Origin: Holosporaceae bacterium UBA3830
Lineage (GTDB): Bacteria > Pseudomonadota > Alphaproteobacteria > UBA3830
DNA length: 8,102 bases
NCBI GenBank assembly: GCA_002393025.1
Contig: DGIE01000070.1
Coordinates: 1-8,102, forward strand
Reading direction: 5' to 3'
The position numbers were made by a program, and so were the translations under genes. Below, piece by piece: positions 1-6,215 of this stretch (position 1 is its first letter; each line of letters begins with the position of its first letter). Below the pieces are notes generated by a model. That model searched no databases, was not told the DNA's origin, and saw only the letters and a program-made list of their open reading frames with translations.

Positions 1-800
1 GATCCTGTATCTCCCATGAAGATTTTTGCAGGAGGAGCATTGTACCAAAGGAATCCTAAACACGCGCCGATCATCGATCCACAAAAAATACACAACTCTC
101 CTGAAGTAGGAATGTAAAATAACTGTAAATAGTTCGCGAAAACGAAATGTCCAGTGATGTAGCACATTATTCCCAAACAAAACGAAACCAACATTGATGG
201 AAAAGTCGCTAGCCCATCTAATCCATCGGTGAGATTTACAGCATTTGAACTTCCGGTAATTACAAAAGTCGTGAATAAAATTAAAAATGCGGAACTATGA
301 ATTGTGAAATTTTTGAAAAACGGAAATGCCAGATGACCGGCGACATCCGGAGTACGCAGCTGCTCAACCAAATATGAAAAAATTAAAGCTGTAATTATCT
401 GAACAGCTAGCTTTTGCCGCCCCGAGACGCCTGCTGAATTTTTATATTTCGTTTTCAAATAGTCGTCGATGAATCCCAACAGTGAATACACAAAAGTCAG
501 TCCTAAAATCAGCAGCAGATATTCGTTTGTGACATCACCCCACAACAGGGATGCAAAAATAGTCGCTGCAATGATTATCGCACCGCCCATGGTCGGAGTA
601 CCTTGCTTATTTTCGACATGAGATTGCGGGCCATCTAATCTGATCGGCTGTTTTCTTTTCGATTTTTTGATAAAAACAGGATAAAGAAAAAAACTAATCA
701 ATAATGAAGTCATCAGTGCGCAAACCGTTCGGAAGGTAATATACCGAAATAAATTCATTCCGGAAATAAAATCGAAATACGAAGATAAACTATAAAGCAT
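1..800 (-). CDS. mraY: Phospho-N-acetylmuramoyl-pentapeptide transferase MraY, C-terminus cut off by the window edge
   Basis: MraY is the integral inner-membrane enzyme that moves phospho-MurNAc-pentapeptide from UDP to undecaprenyl phosphate, giving lipid I. The frame is open from ATG at 800 to the left edge (266 residues seen; the family is about 360, so roughly the last 95 are missing). Family signatures appear in the expected order. They are the cytoplasmic loop IRLDGPQSH with GTPTMGG (residues 53-73), the catalytic Asp pair in GFIDDYLK (D112, D113), NLTDGLDGLA (189-198), and MGDTG (262-266) with the third catalytic Asp (D264). Hydrophobic segments separate these loops, for example near 22-44, 74-87, 94-111, 132-145, 170-184 and 203-225. 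The start overlaps the end of murF by 11 bp, and a strong GGAGG lies 9 nt upstream inside murF. It is the last visible gene of the ftsL-ftsI-murE-murF-mraY run. Confidence 0.97.
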   Translation of the reverse strand, partial: MLYSLSSYFDFISGMNLFRYITFRTVCALMTSLLISFFLYPVFIKKSKRKQPIRLDGPQSHVENKQGTPTMGGAIIIAATIFASLLWGDVTNEYLLLILGLTFVYSLLGFIDDYLKTKYKNSAGVSGRQKLAVQIITALIFSYLVEQLRTPDVAGHLAFPFFKNFTIHSSAFLILFTTFVITGSSNAVNLTDGLDGLATFPSMLVSFCLGIMCYITGHFVFANYLQLFYIPTSGELCIFCGSMIGACLGFLWYNAPPAKIFMGDTG

Positions 801-2145
801 TGTTAATTGCCTCCACGATTTTATTCATTTTCATTGAGTTCGATCCCTTTACCAAGATTTTATCTCCGGATTGGATTTTTGAAACAATATCCTCTGATAA
901 TTTTTGCGAATTTTCATACCATCCGCCGCACTTTTCTTCACGAAGATTTTCAAACAAATATTTTGCTAATTCTCCGCATGCAAAAACCAAATCCACACCG
1001 AACTTATCTATCGACGGGGAAAGATTTTCGTGAAAAAGTCGACTGTCTTTACCCAATTCTTTCATATCTCCAATCGCTAAAATTTTTCTTCCGGAATATT
1101 TCGATAAAGACTTGATTGCGGATCGAGTGGAGGTGTAACACGCATTGTATGAATCATCAATTATCGTAATTCCGTTCTTCTCGAAAATTTCTCCACGACG
1201 ATTGGTGGATGAAAAATTCTCAACTTCATTCGCTAAATCTTGTATATCGATTCCGCTTGCCGCATGAGCTGCCAAAATTGCTGCCAGGCTATTTGGAATT
1301 ACCGAATCATTGTGGCAGTTTACACAATAATGGATTTTCCTCCCTAGAATATCTGCGACAACTTCCATTTTATCTGCGGATTGTTTTTGAGAAATGATTT
1401 GTGCGTCAGATTTTGAAAATCCAAAAGTGCAAATGTTCTTTGCTCCTAAATTTTTGGCTTTATTTTTCAAAAAATCGGTGTAAGCGGAGTCCGCAGGAAT
1501 AATCACGGCATCCTGCGGAATTTTTGTTTCCATAATTTCGGATTTTGCTTTTGCGATGTCCCAAACGCTATTGAAAAATTCCAAATGAGTTTCGCAAATG
1601 TGAGTTATAACTGAGATGTTCGGCTCGACAATTTTGATTAGATTTTTTATATCACCGATTTCACCCATTCCCATTTCAAAAATTCCGATTTTTGTATTTC
1701 GATTCATGCATGCTGCGCATATCGGCAGACCTATTTTACTATTGAAATTTTTTTTCGTTACGTAAATTTCGTTCGGAAAAAATTTCGAAAGCAGATGATG
1801 AATCAAATTCTTCGTTGTAGTTTTTCCAATGCTTCCCGTTACTCCGATATACTTCGCATTTGTTTGAGAAACAGTATATTTCGCGAGATCCAGTAGTCCC
1901 TGATAAGTTGAATCAACTTTGATTAAGTCTTCTGTGCAATCGTAAATTTCGCGTTGAACTAATGAGAGTGATGCGCCGTTTTCAAAAGCCGATTTCACAA
2001 AATTATGACCATCGACATTTTCTCCTTCCAATGCGATGAATAAATCGCCGGGCTTTGCTTCTCGCGAATCGATGCAAATATCGTTTATGTTTTTTTCAAT
2101 TTTCTGATTAAAAATTTCCGACAATTCTTTTTTGCTGAATATCAT
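790..2145 (-). CDS. murF: UDP-N-acetylmuramoyl-tripeptide--D-alanyl-D-alanine ligase MurF
   Basis: This cytoplasmic ATP-dependent ligase adds D-Ala-D-Ala to UDP-MurNAc-tripeptide, the last cytoplasmic step of the peptidoglycan precursor. It has 451 residues, the usual family size. The N-terminal UDP-binding domain contains DSREAKPGDLFIAL (26-39). The ATP-binding P-loop is GVTGSIGKTTTK (101-112), followed by NFNSKIGLP (133-141) and EMGMGEIGD (157-165). HLEFF (187-191) and AKSEI (200-204) follow; K201 aligns with the carbamylated lysine of Mur ligases. The C-terminal domain has NRRGE (315-319), DDSYNA (330-335), IGDMKELG (358-365) and LVKGSNSMKM (431-440). The ATG start shares an ATGA overlap with the murE stop, and the stop lies inside the start of mraY, so translation is probably coupled. 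No strong ribosome binding site precedes it. All key motifs are present and the gene looks functional. Confidence 0.97.
   Translation of the reverse strand: MIFSKKELSEIFNQKIEKNINDICIDSREAKPGDLFIALEGENVDGHNFVKSAFENGASLSLVQREIYDCTEDLIKVDSTYQGLLDLAKYTVSQTNAKYIGVTGSIGKTTTKNLIHHLLSKFFPNEIYVTKKNFNSKIGLPICAACMNRNTKIGIFEMGMGEIGDIKNLIKIVEPNISVITHICETHLEFFNSVWDIAKAKSEIMETKIPQDAVIIPADSAYTDFLKNKAKNLGAKNICTFGFSKSDAQIISQKQSADKMEVVADILGRKIHYCVNCHNDSVIPNSLAAILAAHAASGIDIQDLANEVENFSSTNRRGEIFEKNGITIIDDSYNACYTSTRSAIKSLSKYSGRKILAIGDMKELGKDSRLFHENLSPSIDKFGVDLVFACGELAKYLFENLREEKCGGWYENSQKLSEDIVSKIQSGDKILVKGSNSMKMNKIVEAINNAL
810..814 (-). promoter_or_regulatory. Ribosome binding site of mraY inside murF
   Basis: GGAGG on the minus strand sits 9 nt before the mraY ATG at 800, inside the murF coding sequence. 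With the ftsI site it is one of the two consensus GGAGG sites in the cluster. The murE and murF starts lack an obvious one and probably rely on coupling. Confidence 0.75.
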
Positions 2146-3572
2146 TTTGTTTCGTCCAAAATTATTTCTCTATCACTGAAGTGAATTTTCCCATCTGCCA
2201 GAATTTGATAATCCTCGTGTCCCTTTCCGGCGACGAGTAGTATATCACCTGGTTGCAGCTGATGAATAGCAAATTTTATAGCCTCTTTTCTTCCGTCTAT
2301 TTCCTTTGCGTTGGGACAGCCATCCAAAATCATTTTTCTTATGGATTTCGGATCTTCGTTTCGCGGATTGTCATCTGTCACGATTACGGCATCGGCTAAT
2401 TTTTTCGCAATCTTTCCCATAAGATGCCGTTTGTCTTTATCTCGATTTCCACCACATCCGAAAACTACAACCAATTTATTTTTTGTATGTTTTCGCAAGG
2501 ATAAAATTGCGTTTTTCAAAGCGTCGGGAGTGTGTGCGTAATCAATATAAATATTTGCGGCATTGTATTGACCGACTAGCTCTAATCTTCCATTGATCGG
2601 TCTCAAGTTTTTTAGTGAATTGCAAATTGATTCAACAGAAATTCCCGTGGTATAGCAAATTCCCATAGCGCAGAGAGAATTATAAACCTGGAAATCTCCC
2701 GCTAACGATAAATCGAATTCGATTTCTCTTCCGAAAAATGATATTCTTACTTTCTGATATTGGTCAATTTCACGAACGGAAATCAATTTTATATCTTTTG
2801 ATTTTTTCCCATAGCTTATGCATTTTATGTTTTTTTCTTGTGCGATTTTTTTAATTTTTTCACTCATTACATCATCAGAATTCACCACAAAAAAATCGCC
2901 ACTCAATTCCGAAAATAATCTCTCTTTCGCTTTCCAATAATTCTCAAAAGTTTTGTGATAATCTAAATGATCTTGAGTGAAATTTGTAAAGGCGCAAACA
3001 GAAAATTTTATATCATCGACTCTGTGCTGATCCAACCCGTGACTAGACGCCTCCATCGCAACATTTTTTACATTTTTCTTTTTGAAATCATCGAAAATAT
3101 GACGTAAAGTGACTGCCCCCGGAGATGTTAAACTACCCTTGATTTCTGAATCCTTCGTAATGATTCCCAGGGTACCGACACTGGCTGCATCTATTCCGGA
3201 GTTAATCCAAATCTGACGAACAATATCAACGGTAGAACTCTTTCCGTTCGTACCTGTAACAGCAACAATATGATCGAACTTGGCAGACCAAAAAATTGAA
3301 CAAATTCGCGCCAATTCCTTGCGAGGATTTTTCACGGAAATGAATAAGACGTCATTCTGTTTTTTTATAAAAAAATTTTCGCCATGAGATACTATGAATT
3401 TCGCTCCGTTTTTGATTGCATCTTGAATAAAAATATTTCCATCAGATGTATTTCCGTTGATTGCGAAAAATATACTTCCGAGAATTGCTTTTCGTGAATC
3501 GTCCACAACATCCGTCACGGTTAAATCTTTCAACTCATTATTAACTGGAAAAAAATCTGCTAACTTTTTCAT
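2142..3572 (-). CDS. murE: UDP-N-acetylmuramoyl-L-alanyl-D-glutamate--2,6-diaminopimelate ligase MurE
   Basis: MurE adds the third residue of the stem peptide to UDP-MurNAc-L-Ala-D-Glu in the cytoplasm. The 476-residue product shows VDDSRK (23-28) in the UDP-binding domain, the P-loop TGTNGKSST (106-114), the substrate loop TSPGAVTLRH (149-158), and MEASSHGLDQHR (173-184). It also has YWKAKERLF (212-220), with K216 as the likely carbamylated lysine, and NGRLE (327-331), IDYAHTPD (343-350) and GCGGNRDKDKR (372-382). The motif DNPRNED (401-407) marks the enzymes that take meso-diaminopimelate rather than lysine. I chose ATG at 3572, which forms an ATGA overlap with the ftsI stop. An in-frame TTG nine codons upstream (3599) would also open the frame, but it reaches 31 bp into ftsI and has no clear ribosome binding site. 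The gene ends in an ATGA overlap with murF. Confidence 0.96.
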   Translation of the reverse strand: MKKLADFFPVNNELKDLTVTDVVDDSRKAILGSIFFAINGNTSDGNIFIQDAIKNGAKFIVSHGENFFIKKQNDVLFISVKNPRKELARICSIFWSAKFDHIVAVTGTNGKSSTVDIVRQIWINSGIDAASVGTLGIITKDSEIKGSLTSPGAVTLRHIFDDFKKKNVKNVAMEASSHGLDQHRVDDIKFSVCAFTNFTQDHLDYHKTFENYWKAKERLFSELSGDFFVVNSDDVMSEKIKKIAQEKNIKCISYGKKSKDIKLISVREIDQYQKVRISFFGREIEFDLSLAGDFQVYNSLCAMGICYTTGISVESICNSLKNLRPINGRLELVGQYNAANIYIDYAHTPDALKNAILSLRKHTKNKLVVVFGCGGNRDKDKRHLMGKIAKKLADAVIVTDDNPRNEDPKSIRKMILDGCPNAKEIDGRKEAIKFAIHQLQPGDILLVAGKGHEDYQILADGKIHFSDREIILDETK

Positions 3573-5218
3573 CTTACTTTTCTTAACATGCTGTGCCAAT
3601 CTGGTTCTTTTTTTGCAGAGGCCATTACGTTTAACATAGGACCAATTCTTTCAATAATTTTCGCCGCCGTTGGGGCAGCGATCCATCCTGCTGTGCGGAA
3701 ACCGTGAGTTTTGGTTGTTCCCTGTGGTTCATCCAAAACTACATAAACGGAGTATTCCGGATTTGGCATCGGAAATGCCCCGATAAATCCTGTATAGTTT
3801 GCGGTTTTGGAATATCTTCCGCGATTTAATTTTTCAGCTGTTCCGGATTTGCCTCCTACAAAGTAGCCTTTTACTTCTGCTTTTTTATTTGCTCCTTCCG
3901 TCACGTTCAGTCTCATTAGGATCGCGATTTGCTTTGCCGTTTTTTCCGAAATGATCCTTTCTCCGGGAACGTCTGAACCTCTTTTCAAAAGGGTAGGATT
4001 ATTTTTAACTCCGCCGTTCAACATTCCCGAAACGACGGTAATCAGATGCAAAGGACTGAGCGCGATTCCATGACCGAAAGAGATAGTCATGGAACTGACT
4101 TCGCTCCAATTTTTCGGATACAATGGCTTTTGGGTTTCCATTAATTCGCATGCGACCGTGTCCAAAAGACCTACTTTTTTGAAGAACCCTTTTTGATATT
4201 CTTTTCCGACGTCCAAAGCAATTTTTGCTGATCCGATATTTGAAGAATATTTCAAAATTTCTTCGACACTTAAATAGGTTCCGCGCCCGTGAAAATCATG
4301 AATGGTGAATCGTCCTATTTTTATCGGAAATCGCGCATCATATTGAGAAAACGGTGTGATTTTCTTCGTTTCCAGGGCCATCGCGGTATTGATGATTTTT
4401 GCACAAGATCCCGGCTCAATCGCGGACGAAGTCGCCATGTTAAAACGCTCACGAGAATTCGGATTTTCATTTCTGTTAGGATCAAAGTCCGGCAACGATA
4501 CCAATGAAAAAATTTCACCTGTCTTGATTTTTATAACAATTGCCGCGCCGCCTTTTGCACTAAATTCCTTGATCGCTTTTTGCAGTTCATCATGTACGGC
4601 ATGTTGAATGTTCATATCAATTGAAAGAATAATCGGATGATTAGATGATCTAAGTGCTTCGTCAAAAACTTTTTCAATTCCTGCAATTCCATTGTTATCA
4701 ACATCTGTTCCGCCGATTACATGTGCCAGCAAATTTTTATCAGGATAAACTCTTTTTTCTGTTTTCAAAAAGTGAAACCCTGGAATTCCTTGATTCAAAA
4801 TTTCTTGCTCCTGAGTTGGAGATAAATTTCTTTTCACCCACAAAAATTTTTTAGCTTTTTTTAAACGATGCAAAAATTTATTTTTATCGATATCTTTAAA
4901 AACAGAACAAGTTTTCTCTGCTGCCTCATTAAAATCGATCATTTCATGAGGACAAGCATAAAGAGAGACAGTTGGTAAACTAGTCGCGATAATGTTATTG
5001 TTTCGATCTACGATGTCCGCTCGAGAGGACTGCATCGGCGCGTTCATATAAAGAGAATTTTCTTTATCGTTTCCGTTAAAAATCATGACCTGCGCTAAGC
5101 GAATTATCAAAATCAAAAAAGCTAAAATGAAAACACTGATTACAACAAGAGTTCTTTTCTTCGCAATTTCTAAGGCGCGATACGTCAACGAATACAAATT
5201 GTGACCAATTTCGTACAC
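3569..5218 (-). CDS. ftsI: Septal peptidoglycan D,D-transpeptidase FtsI (PBP3)
   Basis: FtsI cross-links septal peptidoglycan in the periplasm as part of the divisome with FtsW and FtsQLB. The 549-residue protein has a short cytoplasmic N-terminus and one membrane anchor (about 23-47). A class B PBP dimerisation domain follows, starting at SRADIVDRN (65-73) and including LLAHVIGG (163-170) and GIAGIEKVFD (177-186). The penicillin-binding domain carries all three active-site motifs: S271-C-A-K274 (SxxK, nucleophile S271), S325-S-N327 (SxN), and K457-S-G-T460 (KSGT). FGHGIALSPLHL (381-392) matches the conserved HG...TPLQ region. The start is GTG at 5218, immediately after the ftsL stop, with GGAGG 5 nt upstream; no better ATG lies before the membrane anchor. 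Gene order separates it from elongation-type PBP2. The stop overlaps murE. Confidence 0.96.
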   Translation of the reverse strand: MYEIGHNLYSLTYRALEIAKKRTLVVISVFILAFLILIIRLAQVMIFNGNDKENSLYMNAPMQSSRADIVDRNNNIIATSLPTVSLYACPHEMIDFNEAAEKTCSVFKDIDKNKFLHRLKKAKKFLWVKRNLSPTQEQEILNQGIPGFHFLKTEKRVYPDKNLLAHVIGGTDVDNNGIAGIEKVFDEALRSSNHPIILSIDMNIQHAVHDELQKAIKEFSAKGGAAIVIKIKTGEIFSLVSLPDFDPNRNENPNSRERFNMATSSAIEPGSCAKIINTAMALETKKITPFSQYDARFPIKIGRFTIHDFHGRGTYLSVEEILKYSSNIGSAKIALDVGKEYQKGFFKKVGLLDTVACELMETQKPLYPKNWSEVSSMTISFGHGIALSPLHLITVVSGMLNGGVKNNPTLLKRGSDVPGERIISEKTAKQIAILMRLNVTEGANKKAEVKGYFVGGKSGTAEKLNRGRYSKTANYTGFIGAFPMPNPEYSVYVVLDEPQGTTKTHGFRTAGWIAAPTAAKIIERIGPMLNVMASAKKEPDWHSMLRKVR

Positions 5219-5575
5219 CTAGTCCTCCGAGTTTGCTTTAGCTATCATCTCCGAAATAATTTTCGATAATTTTTTTGTATCAGACTTTTTGGAACTTTGG
5301 TGAAAAATTGACGGATCATATTCCTTGAGCTGTTGAGGATGAATCTGCTGCATTCTTAGATGCTTAAGGGCTAACCGTTGTACTCTTTCCGGCGTTGTTA
5401 ATGCTTTCCATTCTGCATTTAAAATATGGTTATTTTCTTTTTCAATTTTTAATTGTTTTTTTGCTCTGTATATTCGATCTTCGATATCCATAACGGAATA
5501 TTTGAGATAAAAAAGGATCGTTCCTGCTACGCAAATGAAAAAAGAAAAGAAAATCGTCGCTTTTTTAGATCCCAT
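5219..5575 (-). CDS. ftsL: Cell division protein FtsL, alphaproteobacterial type
   Basis: FtsL is a small bitopic inner-membrane protein that forms the FtsQLB scaffold and helps activate FtsWI at the septum. The 118-residue product has a short basic N-terminus (MGSKK), one hydrophobic segment at about 6-26, and a charged, probably coiled-coil periplasmic stretch at about 28-52. It then has the pattern LNAEW..LT.PERVQRLA..HL (52-73), which matches alphaproteobacterial FtsL. The tail (94-118) is Lys/Ser-rich. Position is strong support, since ftsI follows with no gap. Two features stand out. The usual upstream neighbour rsmH (mraW) is missing, and a lipoprotein gene lies there instead. A good promoter lies directly upstream, so ftsL is likely the first gene of its transcript. 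The ATG at 5575 has only a weak purine-rich sequence before it. Confidence 0.88.
   Translation of the reverse strand: MGSKKATIFFSFFICVAGTILFYLKYSVMDIEDRIYRAKKQLKIEKENNHILNAEWKALTTPERVQRLALKHLRMQQIHPQQLKEYDPSIFHQSSKKSDTKKLSKIISEMIAKANSED
5224..5228 (-). promoter_or_regulatory. Ribosome binding site deciding the GTG start of ftsI
   Basis: GGAGG (minus strand) ends 5 nt before the GTG at 5218 and lies within the last codons of ftsL. It supports the non-ATG start. Confidence 0.8.
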
Positions 5576-5597
5576 CGACTTACTCTAAAACCGCATG

Positions 5598-5634
5598 ATT
5601 ATAGCATTATAATTGTCAGGATTCTATGTGTGTA
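5598..5634 (-). promoter_or_regulatory. Probable sigma-70 promoter(s) for the ftsL-ftsI-murE-murF-mraY operon
   Basis: On the minus strand there are two perfect TATAAT hexamers, at 5606-5611 and 5598-5603. The upstream one is paired with TACACA (5629-5634, 4 of 6 to TTGACA) at a 17-nt spacing. The downstream one is preceded by TGC, giving an extended -10 (TGnTATAAT). Transcription would begin roughly 15-25 nt before the ftsL ATG. A GANTC site (GATTC, 5620-5624) lies in the spacer of the first promoter and another at 5674-5678. In Caulobacter such sites are methylated by CcrM and can affect cell-cycle promoters; whether this organism has CcrM cannot be seen here. Confidence 0.65.
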
Positions 5635-5697
5635 CGAAAAATCAGTTCCGAGCAAATTTATTACTTTGTTGATGATTCATTTAAATTTTTTAAAAAC

Positions 5698-6105
5698 TCA
5701 TGAAAAAGTTTTTCGTTTATCTTCTTTCAATGTTCCTTGTTCCTTATATTCTTTTGAATTTCTAAAAATTTCGCGTTTTTCCTTGTATTCTTTACTCGGC
5801 AAACCTTCAAAATCTTTGAGATATTCCTTTTCTTTTTTCGAAAATTCTTCATATTCTTTTGTCGTTGAATCCAGAGTCATACCGAGAGTTTCGAGATTTG
5901 TGAGTCCCCAGGACTCCGCGTGATCCATCAGTTTTTTCTGATCTGTTTCAAAACTCAGATCCCTTGTCGGTCCTTTTTTTGCATAATCTACCGATTTTTT
6001 CTGATCGGCTTCAAAATTTCTTTCCTTTAGCGACTTTTTTTCGGAATCCTTACACCCCGCAAGACACAGCAACATCCCTAGACTTAGTGCGCAAAATTTA
6101 TTCAT
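5698..6105 (-). CDS. Small repeat-containing predicted lipoprotein of unknown function
   Basis: I do not recognise this 135-residue protein. It begins with a type II signal peptide: MNKF, a hydrophobic core at about 5-16, and the lipobox LAGC with the lipidated Cys at position 18. Lys follows at +2 and there is no Asp at +2, so outer-membrane sorting is possible. The mature part has two adjacent 21-residue repeats (30-50 and 51-71), each with the pattern xFExDQKKxxDxA. A hydrophilic Lys/Glu-rich region (83-135) contains SKEYKE twice (104-109 and 117-122), and it is probably helical. The start is ATG at 6105, with GAGG 8 nt upstream. An in-frame start 14 codons earlier would spoil the signal peptide. 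It sits between pleD and ftsL, where mraZ/rsmH might be expected, but nothing in the protein links it to division. No convincing terminator follows. Confidence 0.8.
   Translation of the reverse strand: MNKFCALSLGMLLCLAGCKDSEKKSLKERNFEADQKKSVDYAKKGPTRDLSFETDQKKLMDHAESWGLTNLETLGMTLDSTTKEYEEFSKKEKEYLKDFEGLPSKEYKEKREIFRNSKEYKEQGTLKEDKRKTFS
5893..6018 (-). repeat. Two tandem 63-bp units encoding 21-residue repeats in the lipoprotein
   Basis: Unit 1 covers 5956-6018 and unit 2 covers 5893-5955, in the same frame. The most similar part (5981-6018 against 5918-5955) matches at 29 of 38 positions by hand count and shares an unbroken 12-bp core. The other 25 bp have diverged. This looks like an old in-frame duplication rather than a recent one. 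Confidence 0.75.
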
Positions 6106-6185
6106 GATCGATGCCTCGCTATTTACATATAAAAGTATCACCAACACTTAAAATTTTTATTAATATAAAATTGTACAACTCTTTG

Positions 6186-6215
6186 CTAATACGTGATCTT
6201 TGATGTCAGTGTCAA
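6186..6215 (-). promoter_or_regulatory. Possible promoter of the lipoprotein gene, overlapping the pleD stop
   Basis: On the minus strand a perfect TTGACA (6210-6215) is followed after 18 nt by TATTAG (6186-6191, 4 of 6 to TATAAT). The -35 hexamer overlaps the pleD stop codon (6212-6214). The leader to the lipoprotein ATG would be about 70 nt. The -10 is weak, so this is a candidate only. Confidence 0.4.

Noticed and set aside
5640..5697. Possible terminator after the lipoprotein gene in the A/T-rich tract.
   Set aside because: There are only A and T runs, with no GC stem that could form a stable hairpin.
800..5923. Plus-strand open frames of 60-156 codons opposite the mur, fts and lipoprotein genes.
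   Set aside because: They are antisense to genes with strong motifs, have no recognisable domains, and look like shadow frames.
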